A stretch of DNA of 64,000 nt from Pseudodesulfovibrio sp. S3 (GTDB taxonomy: Bacteria; Desulfobacterota; Desulfovibrionia; Desulfovibrionales; Desulfovibrionaceae): contig NZ_QTZO01000001.1 in assembly GCF_004025585.1 (NCBI RefSeq), forward strand, positions 310,001-374,000, written 5' to 3'. Each line of letters opens with the position of its first letter. The first letter of the stretch is position 1. The notes under the pieces were generated by a model, which was not told where the DNA came from, ran no database searches, and was given only the letters and a program-made list of their open reading frames with translations. The position numbers and the translations under genes were made by a program. Below, piece after piece: positions 41,334 through 50,755 of the stretch.

Positions 41334-41529
41334 GGTTCTTCATTTCCTTATGGTATTTGTTGGCAGTAATCATACAGTAAGTGCCGATTGAGGAGAAGCC
41401 TTTTTAATGCCGTGCCCCCTGCAAAGGGACTCTGGATGGAACGGAAATTGTATTCTACCCTATTCGGGGACCATGTTTTTGACAGTCGGGTCATATGTTG
41501 ACCAAAGATAGTAAGGAAAAGATCACCAC

Positions 41530-43158
41530 GTGAAGGATTATCTCTCCATCGGGACAATCGGGCATAACCATCTGCTGTCGGCTGCGCAAAAGGCGTTTCA
41601 ATTGGCCGGAAATGCAGGTGCGCCTGATGATGCGGCTTCCCTTGTTTCCACCGGGGCCAGTCTTTTTGGCATGGCTTGGGCTGAGTTTCCACTTAATGTT
41701 CCCCTTGCTGCCGAGCTTGTTCGCCTTTCTGAAATGTTCTCCTGCGATGCGCTCACGGAGAAGGGAGTACAACTCGCCCGAAGGCTGGTTCGAACCAATG
41801 CGGTTGAAGGTCCTGTTCAACCCGGTTTGCTGTTTGGACAGGGGGATTATGATGGCATGAGTCTGTTCTTTGAGGCCAACACGGATGCGCGAGCATTGGT
41901 GCCCATGGTCGGGCAGGCGTATCAATTCCAGGGGGTGCTCTCCAACTGGGACTGGCTTGAGGAGTATCTCAAAAAGATAGTGGCTCCGCTAGATCCAGAG
42001 ATAGCCCAGCTGTTGATGGGTGATGTTTATCTGGCTGGGGGCAGGTACGCCTCGGCGGTATCGGTTCTGGAGGAACTGGTCAGGCTCTACGGCATCCGGG
42101 GGTGGGGTTTGCGGCTGGCCGCAGCTCACGCCTTGGCCGGTGAAACCACGCGAAGTTTGGAATTGCTCAAGGCCATCCTGACGGATTTCCCCATGCACAC
42201 TTCCGCTCTGCTGTATATGGACAGCTTGGCGTTTCCTGTTCAGCGGTCTGCCCGGTTGCAGGGGAAGTGCGTGGTCAGTATTTATTCTTACAATAAAGCC
42301 GAAGAGCTTGCCCGGACCCTTGACAGTGTTCTGGCTTCGGATCTGGGAAGTGGCGTGGGTGATATTTCTGTCCGCGTCCTGATCAACGGGAGCGGTGACG
42401 ATAGTCTGGCCGTGGCAGAAAGGGCGCAAGCCCGGTTTGGCGGCGTCATGGACGTGGTGGCCCTGCCTGTCAATGTGGGCGCACCGGCGGCTCGGAACTG
42501 GCTGCTCGACAGTGCAGTACGCGACGGTGCCAGATGGATCGTCTATCTTGATGACGACGTGCTGGTGCCTTCGGATTGGCTGTATGGGTTTGCCGCGGGC
42601 GTGGAGTCATTCCCTGACGCAGGCGTATGGGGTTGCCGGGTGGGCGATGCCAGTTCGCAGAGTCTGACTCAGCATGGTGACGGGTTTCTTCTCGGCCGGG
42701 AGGATGCGGCCCGCACGCAGCAGAGCCTCGTCCTTCAGGAACCCTGTGTCGAGTGCTTGATGCCGTCGCTCCTGTCTTACCGCAGGTACGCTGCCTCCGT
42801 GACCGGATGCTGCCACCTGTTCGAGGTGGAGAGTCTCGTCCAAAGCAAGGGGTTTGATATTCTTTTTTCGCCCAGCCAGTTTGACGACCTTGATCTGGAC
42901 CTGAGACGACTGGTTCAGGGTAAACCTGCCGCCTACCTGGGTGACGTTCATATCGTGCATCTGCGGGAGTCCAGCCATTTTCAGCAACTTTCGGATGGGG
43001 CTGTCATGCGGAGCGAAGCGCATCGGCATATCCTGGAAGAGCGGCATGTTTCCCGGCTGGATGCATTGCTCAATGTGCAGTCGGCCCTTGTCGAGGCGGA
43101 TCTTGATGTCAGGCGTGCTCGCCTCCGTGAGGCTGGATTGTTGCCCGTCGGCCCGTAG
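41530..43158 (+). CDS. glycosyltransferase family 2 protein with helical N-terminal region
   Basis: A 542-residue protein. The first half (about 1-235) is helix-rich and TPR-like (for example GDVYLAGGRYASAVSVLEEL followed by HALAGETTRSLELLKAIL). The second half is a GT-A fold: VVSIYSYNKAEELARTLDSV at its start, then NVGAPAARNWLL and the metal-binding IVYLDDDVLVPSDW. It probably adds sugars to a surface polymer or protein; the acceptor is unknown. GTG 41530 is the start, with AAGGA 12 bases upstream. It stands alone between sdaA (divergent) and a response regulator (convergent). Confidence 0.8.
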   Translation: MKDYLSIGTIGHNHLLSAAQKAFQLAGNAGAPDDAASLVSTGASLFGMAWAEFPLNVPLAAELVRLSEMFSCDALTEKGVQLARRLVRTNAVEGPVQPGLLFGQGDYDGMSLFFEANTDARALVPMVGQAYQFQGVLSNWDWLEEYLKKIVAPLDPEIAQLLMGDVYLAGGRYASAVSVLEELVRLYGIRGWGLRLAAAHALAGETTRSLELLKAILTDFPMHTSALLYMDSLAFPVQRSARLQGKCVVSIYSYNKAEELARTLDSVLASDLGSGVGDISVRVLINGSGDDSLAVAERAQARFGGVMDVVALPVNVGAPAARNWLLDSAVRDGARWIVYLDDDVLVPSDWLYGFAAGVESFPDAGVWGCRVGDASSQSLTQHGDGFLLGREDAARTQQSLVLQEPCVECLMPSLLSYRRYAASVTGCCHLFEVESLVQSKGFDILFSPSQFDDLDLDLRRLVQGKPAAYLGDVHIVHLRESSHFQQLSDGAVMRSEAHRHILEERHVSRLDALLNVQSALVEADLDVRRARLREAGLLPVGP

Positions 43159-43226
43159 CTGTCCCCAGCAGGGTATCAAAGTCCTGCCGGAATCACGGGT
43201 ATCACCTCTGATGCCCGTTGGTTGTT

Positions 43227-43616
43227 TCAAGAATGCGGCTTTGTCCCGGCCATATTCCTGATTTTTTCCCAGAGTCGATCCAGGGGGACAGGTTTGTGGA
43301 GGTAGTCAAAAGCTCCTGCCTTCATGGCTTGCATGGCCTTGGACATGTCTCCACCCCCGGTCAGAAGGATAACCCCTACCCCACCGAAGTTCCTGCGGAT
43401 GATCTTGAGCGTTTCCAGCCCGTTCAGGTCAGGCATGTTCATATCCAGCAGGACCACGTCCATTGGATCTGTTTCCAGTATTTCGTATGCATCCACTGCG
43501 TTCGACGCCGTATTTACCGATGCCCCCAGGCGGCGCAATCGCCTGGAAAGGGCAAGGGCGAAATCGGCTTCATCATCTACAATCAGGACGCGTATGGAAG
43601 TCTGCACGATATTCAC
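43227..43616 (-). CDS. single-domain response regulator
   Basis: A 129-residue receiver domain with no output domain. The acidic pair is D14-D15, the phosphoryl acceptor D58 (VVLLDMNMPDLNG), then LLTGGG and the conserved lysine in LHKPVP. It is on the strand opposite to the kinase that starts 560 bases away, and resembles the three single-domain regulators at 45.9-47.1 kb. It probably relays phosphate or acts by protein contact. Confidence 0.88.
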   Translation of the reverse strand: MNIVQTSIRVLIVDDEADFALALSRRLRRLGASVNTASNAVDAYEILETDPMDVVLLDMNMPDLNGLETLKIIRRNFGGVGVILLTGGGDMSKAMQAMKAGAFDYLHKPVPLDRLWEKIRNMAGTKPHS

Positions 43617-44177
43617 TCCGGTTTCAGCCGGGACAATACAATGACCATGCCAGTGACGTGTGGACCGTATGGTGTTCGATACTTTTTTATCCAGTTGAAG
43701 CTTTCAGAATATATCTGTTTATAGAGCATGTTATGGTGTGATGGTTCTGTTTTAACCAATGGGGTCTTCTTGTTTTATTTTTTGATTGATCAGGAGAAAC
43801 AAGCGGGTATGCATTTAGATGGGGCATAACGCCCCACTCTGTGCTAAGGTGTCATCGAAAGCTTCCCCTTCACAGGGGCTCCGGGTGGATATTGCCCAGG
43901 TGGTACATTTTGTATCGACGGGGCAAAATGTACCACTATGTGGCTGAGAACAGCCCCTATGGTGTTTTTTGCTTGAGGTGGGGGGAGTGTGTTTGACCAG
44001 GGTTCGGAGTGGGTTTTTGTAAAAAAGTAATTATTTCAATGCTAAGTGCGTGGGTAAAATCAACCGGATATTTGATGGCGGTAGGAGTTGATGGCACGCT
44101 GTTTGCTCATGATGGATATCGACAGGGGAGAATTGTATCAGGCGATAGGGTTACTGCGGTCACAATGAGAACATGCC
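43617..44177. other. 561-base intergenic region between divergent signalling genes
   Basis: No convincing coding sequence is visible. It contains a small hairpin TGGGGC-N5-GCCCCA (43820-43836), a second CCCCT-N4-AGGGG, and a perfect 13-base inverted repeat (separate entry). The size and structure fit a shared regulatory region for the response regulator on the minus strand and the kinase operon on the plus strand. Confidence 0.5.
43900..43936. promoter_or_regulatory. perfect 13-bp inverted repeat, candidate regulator binding site
   Basis: GTGGTACATTTTG (43900-43912) and CAAAATGTACCAC (43924-43936) are exact reverse complements separated by 11 bases. The centres of the arms are about 24 bases apart, roughly two helical turns. 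This is what an enhancer-type site for a dimeric activator could look like; the NtrC-type regulator at 50752 is one candidate. No T tract follows, so a terminator is unlikely. Confidence 0.6.
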
Positions 44178-45893
44178 ATGCATCTCGAGAAGAAATCACC
44201 ATATGAAAAGCTGTCACGCAACATCGCGCTGACCGTGATAACGGTGTCCATCGCTCCACTCATACTCCTGGGCAGTGTCATCTTTGATCAGTTCCGTTCG
44301 ATATACAGGGAAAAGGTTTATGCCCATCTGGCAGAGGTCGTTGACAAGCACGCCCACAATATCAATACATTTCTTCAAGACAAGCTTGCCGAGGTCCAGT
44401 ACGTCAGCCGGACCTTTACCTTTGATCAGCTCAGTTCTCCCGTGTTTCTGGATAAGACGTTGAAGAAGATGCAGCAGCAGTACGGGCGCATTTTTGTCGA
44501 CCTTGGGGTCGTGGATGAAGAAGGTGTTCAAGTTGCCTATGCCGGTCCCTTCAATCTGCTTGGAGCGGACTACTCCAAGGCGGAGTGGTTCCTCAATTCA
44601 CAGGGGGCCAATGCCGGTATCAGCGACGTCTTCGAGGGGCTGCGTCAATCTCCTCATTTTATTATTTCCATAAACAACGGTCCTCTTGGAAGCAGGTGGA
44701 CGTTAAGGGCCACAATCGATTTTCTCGCCTTCAGTTATTTGGTGCAGAACATCCGAATCGGTGAGACCGGTTTTGCATACATCCGGAACAGCCGCGGGGT
44801 ATACCAGACCCGGCCCAAGGATGAAGTAAATCAGGATCTCGAATTGACGCCGCACCGGGAACTGAAGCACGAGGTTTCCCTTGTCGGGGTTTCTATATAC
44901 GAATCAATCGACGATGCCGGCGACAGGTATGTGACGGTTTCCGCTCCCATCAAGGGCGGGGAATGGGAGTTGGTCTATCAGCAAAAGACTTCGGACGTCT
45001 TTTCTGCCATGAACCGCACGGAGCTGGTGACGCTGGCCATATTCCTTCTTGGGGGATTGGGGATCGTGGTCATGGCGGTCGTCATTTCCCGCAAGCTGGT
45101 GGTCCGCTGTCAGATCGCCGATCAGGAGTCGGAGATGATGACCAGGCAGATGGTGGAGACCGGCAAGCTGGCTGCTATCGGTGAATTGGCCGCCGGTATT
45201 GCTCACGAGATTAATAATCCTGTGGCCATCATGATAGAGGAAGCGGGTTGGGTCAGCGATCTTCTTGAGGATGAAGGCTCGGATATGCCTTCTTCCAATG
45301 AGATCAATCGTGCCTTGGCGCAGGTGGCGAATCAGGGCCGCCGTTGCAAGGATATCACGCACAAGCTGCTCAGTTTCGCACGCCAGACCGATCCGCGGGT
45401 GACAGCAGTTGCCTTGCAGCCGCTTATTCGTGAGGTGGTTGATCTTTCCATGCAGCAGGCACGATTTGCACAGGTGGATTTTTCCCTCAAGTTGGCAGAG
45501 AACATCCCTTCCATTCGCGCATCAGCCACCGAGTTGCAGCAGGTTTTGCTCAATCTCATAACCAACGCCATTCAGGCCATGGAGCCGGAAGGCGGAATCC
45601 TGACCATTTCTTGCGGCATGAAGGAAGACCATGCCGTGATCAAGGTCGCGGACACCGGTCCCGGCATTCCGGCCGCCAATCTGAATCGAATTTTTGATCC
45701 GTTCTTCACTACCAAGCCTGTGGGCAAGGGGAGCGGTCTGGGGCTGTCCATTTGTTATGGAATAATTCATCAGATGGGCGGGGAGATAGACGTGGAAAGC
45801 ACCGTTGGCAAGGGGACCCGTTTTACCCTCCGGCTCCCTTTGTCGTTAGCGCCGAAGCAACGTGAAAACCAACAGGAGAATCACCATGACTGA
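44178..45893 (+). CDS. sensor histidine kinase with periplasmic Cache-type domain
   Basis: A 571-residue membrane kinase. Helix 1 (about 15-36) and helix 2 (about 280-300) bracket a periplasmic dCache-like domain of about 240 residues ([36 protein letters not shown]). The cytoplasmic part has the H box [13 protein letters not shown] (H343), N box [12 protein letters not shown], and G boxes ([18 protein letters not shown]). No HAMP domain is evident. The C-terminal eight codons overlap the next gene, a response regulator. The ligand sensed is unknown; Cache domains usually bind small molecules such as organic or amino acids. Confidence 0.9.
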   Translation: MHLEKKSPYEKLSRNIALTVITVSIAPLILLGSVIFDQFRSIYREKVYAHLAEVVDKHAHNINTFLQDKLAEVQYVSRTFTFDQLSSPVFLDKTLKKMQQQYGRIFVDLGVVDEEGVQVAYAGPFNLLGADYSKAEWFLNSQGANAGISDVFEGLRQSPHFIISINNGPLGSRWTLRATIDFLAFSYLVQNIRIGETGFAYIRNSRGVYQTRPKDEVNQDLELTPHRELKHEVSLVGVSIYESIDDAGDRYVTVSAPIKGGEWELVYQQKTSDVFSAMNRTELVTLAIFLLGGLGIVVMAVVISRKLVVRCQIADQESEMMTRQMVETGKLAAIGELAAGIAHEINNPVAIMIEEAGWVSDLLEDEGSDMPSSNEINRALAQVANQGRRCKDITHKLLSFARQTDPRVTAVALQPLIREVVDLSMQQARFAQVDFSLKLAENIPSIRASATELQQVLLNLITNAIQAMEPEGGILTISCGMKEDHAVIKVADTGPGIPAANLNRIFDPFFTTKPVGKGSGLGLSICYGIIHQMGGEIDVESTVGKGTRFTLRLPLSLAPKQRENQQENHHD

Positions 45894-46317
45894 TGCCGTT
45901 GTTCTGATAGTAGATGATGAGGTGGGGTTTGTGGAAACCATGTCCAAGCGGTTGGAGAAGCGCAACATGGTCGTCTACCAGGCCTTCGACGGAGACGGAG
46001 CCATGAATCAGCTTGCTGCGCATTCAGACATCCAGGTCGTGATTCTGGACATGAAGATGCCCGGCAAGGACGGGATCGTCGTCCTGCAGGAGATCAAGGA
46101 AACCTATCCCCTGGTGGAGGTCATCATGCTGACCGGTCATGCAACTGTTCCCTCGGCCGTGGAAGGCATGCAGCACGGCGCGTTCGATTACCTGATGAAG
46201 CCGTGCAGTTTTGACGAGCTGAATCAGAAGATTCGGGAAGCCCGCTCGCTCAAGGAGGAGCATGACGAAGAGGTGGTTGAGGCCAGGATCAATGACATAT
46301 CCGGTCGTATGGCGTAA
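45886..46317 (+). CDS. single-domain response regulator
   Basis: A 143-residue receiver protein with acceptor D55 (VVILDMKMPGKDG), MLTGHA and the conserved lysine in DYLMKPC. A 20-residue charged tail follows. ATG 45886 behind CAGGAGAA overlaps the kinase gene by 8 bases, indicating it is the kinase's cognate partner. No output domain. Confidence 0.9.
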   Translation: MTDAVVLIVDDEVGFVETMSKRLEKRNMVVYQAFDGDGAMNQLAAHSDIQVVILDMKMPGKDGIVVLQEIKETYPLVEVIMLTGHATVPSAVEGMQHGAFDYLMKPCSFDELNQKIREARSLKEEHDEEVVEARINDISGRMA

Positions 46318-46362
46318 GGTGCGGGTAAAAACGTGTGCGGGACATTGGCCGGAGACCGGAGC

Positions 46363-46731
46363 GTGAAGCTGCTTATCGTTGATGATGAGACAGGGTTTGC
46401 CGAAGTCTTGTGCAAGCGCATGAGAAGACGGGGGGTGGATGCTACTCCGGCTTCAAACGGCGAGGAAGCTGTGCGCCTGCTTCGCCGAAACGAGTATGAT
46501 CTGGCCATCGTGGACCTCAAGCTTCAGGGGATGGACGGTGTTGAAATCCTGAAGGTTTTTAAACTGATGGCGCCGGATATGCCAGTGCTCATGCTCACGG
46601 GGCATGGGAGTGTAGAGGCTCGTGACGAGTGTATCAAGCTCGGTGCAGCCGGGTATTTGTCCAAGCCTTTTGACTTTGAAAAACTGTATGGCAAGGCATT
46701 GCGCCTGGGTGCAGGGAGTGTGTCCTCATGA
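46363..46731 (+). CDS. single-domain response regulator
   Basis: A 122-residue receiver domain with acidic D7-D8, acceptor D51 (LAIVDLKLQGMDG), MLTGHGS and lysine in LSKPFDF. GTG 46363 with GGAG 8 bases upstream is chosen; GTG 46333 would add 10 residues. It overlaps the following regulator by four bases (ATGA), so the three regulators are one coupled unit. Confidence 0.86.
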   Translation: MKLLIVDDETGFAEVLCKRMRRRGVDATPASNGEEAVRLLRRNEYDLAIVDLKLQGMDGVEILKVFKLMAPDMPVLMLTGHGSVEARDECIKLGAAGYLSKPFDFEKLYGKALRLGAGSVSS

Positions 46732-47111
46732 GTGATATCAGAGTGCTGCTCATCGACGATGAGGTCGATTATATCACGACCTTGGCCAAGCGTCTCGACC
46801 GCAGGGGACTCTCAATATCCCTGGCAGGCGGAGGGGGGCAGGCTCTTGAGCTTATGGCGCGGGAAACGTTCGATGTGGTTCTGCTTGATATCAAGATGGC
46901 CGGTATGGATGGAATCAAGACGTTAAGCGAGATCAAACAGCGGCACCCTCAGGTGGAGGTGATCATGCTTACCGGTCACGCCAACACGAATCTTGTCATT
47001 TCGAGCTTGGCCATGGGGGCTTACGATTATCTGATGAAACCGGTGGACGTGGATGCCCTGATCCTCAAGATCGAGGACGCGGCAGCAAGGAAAAAAAGCA
47101 ATCTGGAGTGA
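46728..47111 (+). CDS. single-domain response regulator
   Basis: A 127-residue receiver domain with acceptor D54 (VVLLDIKMAGMDG), MLTGHAN and lysine in DYLMKPVD. It is the third consecutive stand-alone receiver in the operon and is closest in pattern to the regulator at 45886. The TauE/SafE gene starts 62 bases downstream. Confidence 0.88.
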   Translation: MSDIRVLLIDDEVDYITTLAKRLDRRGLSISLAGGGGQALELMARETFDVVLLDIKMAGMDGIKTLSEIKQRHPQVEVIMLTGHANTNLVISSLAMGAYDYLMKPVDVDALILKIEDAAARKKSNLE

Positions 47112-47173
47112 TGGGGCGCAGCGCCAAGGCTTCGGATGGGCATAAACCAAACAAGAGGAAGCGAGGAATAGTT

Positions 47174-48448
47174 ATGCGTTTTTTTAATCAGTGGGGAAGG
47201 TTCATGTTGGCGGGGGCCGGTGCTCTCGCTCAATGGGAAATCGAAAATGCCAAGTCCATAACGAGTAGCCGAAAGAAGCTTATAATCATTGGATTGATGA
47301 TCATTCCCATCATTTTGGGAGGTATTGCCTTTGCCGATGAGCTTGGCCCTGTCCTGCCGCAGTTGCTGGGCGGGAAGAAGGCCTACAGTCCCGCCTTCTA
47401 CAGCATGGGCATCTTTTTCGTGTCCATTGCCATCGGCGTGGGCGCCGGTCTGATCACCGGTTGCATCGGTGCCGGAGGCGGATTCATCATTGCTCCGGCC
47501 CTCATGTCAGCAGGGATCAAGGGCATCCTGGCGGTCGGTACCGATCTGTTTCACATCTTTGCCAAGGCGATCATGGGAAGCGTTATTCACCGCAAGCTCG
47601 GCAACGTATCAGTGCCGCTGGCAGCGGTCTTCCTCGTGGGTGCCATTATCGGGGCCACGGCAGGCGGTCTCATCAACCGTATCCTGTATGAGATCAACCC
47701 CGTGCTCAGCGATGCTTTCATCACCTCGGTCTATTCCTTCATGCTCGGCTTCCTCGGCTTCTATGCCCTGACTGACTTCCTGCGTTCCCGCAAGACGGCC
47801 AGCGGCGGCGGGGCACATGGCGGAGAGGGTGTGGAGCTCGGCGCCATGTCCCGGAGTCTGCAGGATGTCAACTTCCCGCCCATGGTCAAGTTCGATCAGG
47901 ATCTGGTTCCCGGCGGACGGAGCATCTCCTGGATTTTCCTGGTTCTGTCCGGTGCGCTTGTCGGACTGGCCGCAGGCATCATGGGTGTGGGGGGCGGCTT
48001 CCTGACCTTCCCGATCTTCGTCTATGTTCTGGGCGTGTCGTCCATGACCACCGTTGGGACCGACATCTTTCAGATCGTGTTTACGGCGGGTTTTGCCTCC
48101 ATCACCCAGTACGCCATCTACGGCTTCATCTTCTATACCCTGGCCATGGGGATGCTCATCGGTTCTTTGCTGGGTATTCAGATTGGGGCGTTGGTTACCA
48201 AGGTCGTACCCGGCATCACCATCCGTGGCTTCTATGCCATGGCGGTCCTGGCCGGTTTCATGAACCGTATCTTCGCCCTGCCGGGCAAGCTTGCCGAAAT
48301 GGACATCATTTCCATGTCGCCTGGAGTTGGCAGCGTGCTTAACAGCATTGGTATCTGGGCATTTTTCATCGTAATCGGCGGGTTTTCCGTCTGGGTCATC
48401 GGGACGTTCCTGATGAACATATCCGCGCTCAAGAGAAAGGAGGCATAG
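47174..48448 (+). CDS. TauE/SafE family membrane exporter
   Basis: A 424-residue inner-membrane protein of the TauE/SafE (sulfite/sulfonate/organo-anion) family. The two homologous halves each carry the glycine-rich signature: GCIGAGGGFIIAPAL and GIMGVGGGFLTFPIF. An N-terminal helix at about 36-54 precedes the core, and a hydrophilic loop of about 60 residues (with GGGAHGGEG) joins the halves. The start at 47174 (MRFFNQW) follows GAGGAATAG; the frame extends upstream to 47108. It is embedded among two-component genes; export of sulfite, a sulfonate or another small anion is plausible. Confidence 0.88.
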   Translation: MRFFNQWGRFMLAGAGALAQWEIENAKSITSSRKKLIIIGLMIIPIILGGIAFADELGPVLPQLLGGKKAYSPAFYSMGIFFVSIAIGVGAGLITGCIGAGGGFIIAPALMSAGIKGILAVGTDLFHIFAKAIMGSVIHRKLGNVSVPLAAVFLVGAIIGATAGGLINRILYEINPVLSDAFITSVYSFMLGFLGFYALTDFLRSRKTASGGGAHGGEGVELGAMSRSLQDVNFPPMVKFDQDLVPGGRSISWIFLVLSGALVGLAAGIMGVGGGFLTFPIFVYVLGVSSMTTVGTDIFQIVFTAGFASITQYAIYGFIFYTLAMGMLIGSLLGIQIGALVTKVVPGITIRGFYAMAVLAGFMNRIFALPGKLAEMDIISMSPGVGSVLNSIGIWAFFIVIGGFSVWVIGTFLMNISALKRKEA

Positions 48449-48452
48449 GGTC

Positions 48453-49139
48453 ATGATTTATAACAAGAAGGAATTCTATTTGGGAGTATCCCTCCTGTCG
48501 GTGTTCTTCCTGGTGTTGTTCTTCATGTTCCAGCCACTGTTTGATGGACACAACGCCATGCAGTACCTGGATAATCTGTACAACTCCATTTCCAAGGGAT
48601 CGGTTAACTATGCTCCCCAACTCAAGGCGGAGACCGATGCTTTCAATGACAAGAACGTGGATTTCAAGTTGACCTACGGAACCGAAGCCCAAGCGCAGCA
48701 ATCCCAATTGCTGTTCGAGAAGGCTGGCAGCAACGCGGTTGCCGATGGCAAGGTCTTGCAGGTTTCGGGTTCGCTGGGTGCCATTTTGGCCGCCAGCCTG
48801 GTCGATGCCGAGGCCATGTATCATAATGACGCGAAGGCCATAGAAGACAGGTACGGGCTTGATGCCCGCCGGGCCGTCTTCAATTGGTGGACCAGCATGA
48901 AGCTCATGGACAAGGTGCTGACGACGCAGGGAGAGTTCAAGGCCGCCAAGATAATAGGTGTTGTCCAGGCCAAGGCCGTGGAAGCCGCCTACAACTACTT
49001 CAAGGTGGAGCCGGTGCACATCATGGACAAGATCGGATTGGTGATCTTCTCCCTTGCTTTCTACGTGTTCTATACCTTGTGGTACGGCTTCGCCATTCTC
49101 TTCATCTTTGAAGGATGGGGACTCAGGCTCAGTCATTAG
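48453..49139 (+). CDS. membrane-anchored protein of unknown function next to the exporter
   Basis: A 228-residue protein with one hydrophobic helix near each end (about 9-28 and 195-222) and a mainly helical periplasmic or extracytoplasmic segment between (VNYAPQLKAETDAFNDKN and so on). I know no family name for it. It starts 4 bases after the exporter stop behind AAAGGAGG, so it is probably an accessory subunit of that exporter. Confidence 0.75.
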   Translation: MIYNKKEFYLGVSLLSVFFLVLFFMFQPLFDGHNAMQYLDNLYNSISKGSVNYAPQLKAETDAFNDKNVDFKLTYGTEAQAQQSQLLFEKAGSNAVADGKVLQVSGSLGAILAASLVDAEAMYHNDAKAIEDRYGLDARRAVFNWWTSMKLMDKVLTTQGEFKAAKIIGVVQAKAVEAAYNYFKVEPVHIMDKIGLVIFSLAFYVFYTLWYGFAILFIFEGWGLRLSH

Positions 49140-49167
49140 TTTTAATTGCATACCAACCTTAGCCCTA

Positions 49168-49203
49168 GCATGGCCCGGCAGCAGTCTGCCTGCCGGGCCA
49201 TGC
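49168..49203 (+). terminator. strong hairpin closing the exporter operon
   Basis: GCATGGCCCGGCAG and CTGCCGGGCCATGC form a perfect 14-bp stem with an 8-base loop, 29 bases after the stop codon. No T tract follows, so it may be a weak terminator or a 3'-end stabiliser. Confidence 0.55.
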
Positions 49204-49270
49204 GTCCTGATGATGAAACGATTTACTTGCATTGGAACTAACTGTATTTTCTCCCGATGAGGAAGTCTGC

Positions 49271-50755
49271 ATGAACCTCCAGAATTATTACGACGCCGTC
49301 ATGGAGTTGAGCCACGGGATAGTGGTGACGCTCGATTACGATGGAGGAATCATTCACGGCAATACCGAACTCGAAACCCTGTCCGGCTACAGGATTGAGG
49401 AGCTGGCAGGGAAGGATTGGTTTGAGGTCTTCATATTCAAGGATGAACGTGCTGTCGCCCGGCGTGCCATTTTTGAAAGCGCACACGGACAGGGGATGTC
49501 CGCCTTTGCCGGGAGAATTCGGGCCAAGGATGGTGACACAGTCTACGTCAACTGGAATCTGAAGCCGTTGGCTGATTCCAATGGCAAATTCGTCAGCCTG
49601 CTGTGTGTCGGGCAGGACGTGACGGATTTGGTCCTGCGAGAAAAAGGGCTTTTGCGGGAGCGGTTTACCCTTATTGAACGTAACAAGGAATTGAGTTGCC
49701 TGTATGCCATCAGTCAGCTCATGGGCGATGTCAATGAGGACCTTGGAGTGCCGTTGAGCAAAGTCGTGAATCTGTTGCCCTCCGCTTTCCAGAATCCTGA
49801 AATGACCCGTGTGAAGCTTCGGCTGGGACATCGGAAGTGGGAAACCCCGGGCTATGAGGATACGGAGTTCATGCTTCGATCCGATTTGATGGTGAACATG
49901 GAGAAGCGGGGCTCTCTGAGCGTTGCTGTCAGTGAGGATGCCTTTCGTCCCGGATTCATTGAGGACGAGAGAGATCTGTTCGCCACGGTGGTGCAGCAGG
50001 TGGTGGTGCTGATTTCCAAGAAGGAAACGCGTATGGCCAAACTGGAGCTGGAGCGGCAACTCCGGCAATCCGATCGGCTGGCCAAGATCGGGCAGTTTTC
50101 CGCAGGGGTGGCGCATGAGATCAATGAGCCGTTGGCTAATATCCTCGGATTTGCCGAGCTGGCTCTTCAGACTCCGAACCTGTCCGAACAATTGGTTACC
50201 GATCTCAACAATATTGTTGACTCCTCGTTGCATGCTCGCGAAATAATTCGGAAGTTGATGTTCTTCGGCCGACAGCTTCCGCCGCAACCGACCCTTATAG
50301 ATTTTAACGATACCGTTGAGCAGGCATTGCGCATTACTGAATCCGGAGCCATGCGCGGCGATATCGAACTGGTGCGGGAGTATGACACATCCTTGCCGAA
50401 GCTGTTGGCGGACCCGCAGCACATAAAGCAGGTGGTGGTCAATCTGGTGGTGAATTCCATCCAGGCCATGGGCGAGGGCGGAAGGGTGACCATCCGTACC
50501 ATGAGCCACCAGAATGACGCGTATCTCATTATTGAAGACAATGGGCCGGGCATGACACCGGACGTGCTCAAGATGATTTTCACGCCTTTTTTCACCACTA
50601 AGGACGTCGACAAGGGATCAGGCCTCGGATTGTCCGTGATCCACGGCATAGTCAAAGCCCACGGTGGCGTTATTCAGGTGGAAAGTGCACCGGGACAGGG
50701 GACAAGGGTGGAAGTGGCCTTTCCCTGCCCGCAGCAGTGCAAGGGGGATGAATGA
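49271..50755 (+). CDS. PAS-domain histidine kinase (soluble)
   Basis: A 494-residue cytoplasmic kinase. The N-terminal PAS domain (about 10-125; GIVVTLDYDGGIIHGN, FVSLLCVGQDVTD) is followed by a second, possibly GAF-like region (about 150-245), then the H box FSAGVAHEINEPLANIL (H282), N box VVNLVVNSIQAMGEGG and G boxes (EDNGPGM, GSGLGLSV). No membrane segment. The start at 49271 has GAGGAAG upstream. It overlaps the NtrC-type gene by four bases and is its probable partner. Confidence 0.88.
   Translation: MNLQNYYDAVMELSHGIVVTLDYDGGIIHGNTELETLSGYRIEELAGKDWFEVFIFKDERAVARRAIFESAHGQGMSAFAGRIRAKDGDTVYVNWNLKPLADSNGKFVSLLCVGQDVTDLVLREKGLLRERFTLIERNKELSCLYAISQLMGDVNEDLGVPLSKVVNLLPSAFQNPEMTRVKLRLGHRKWETPGYEDTEFMLRSDLMVNMEKRGSLSVAVSEDAFRPGFIEDERDLFATVVQQVVVLISKKETRMAKLELERQLRQSDRLAKIGQFSAGVAHEINEPLANILGFAELALQTPNLSEQLVTDLNNIVDSSLHAREIIRKLMFFGRQLPPQPTLIDFNDTVEQALRITESGAMRGDIELVREYDTSLPKLLADPQHIKQVVVNLVVNSIQAMGEGGRVTIRTMSHQNDAYLIIEDNGPGMTPDVLKMIFTPFFTTKDVDKGSGLGLSVIHGIVKAHGGVIQVESAPGQGTRVEVAFPCPQQCKGDE

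Noticed and set aside
43960-43974. TGGTGTTTTTTGCTT as a sigma-54 promoter before the first kinase gene
   Set aside because: The GG and GC elements are only 8 bases apart, while sigma-54 promoters need 10.
44009-44206. 65-codon plus-strand frame before the kinase gene
   Set aside because: No ribosome binding site and it overlaps the start of a clear kinase gene.
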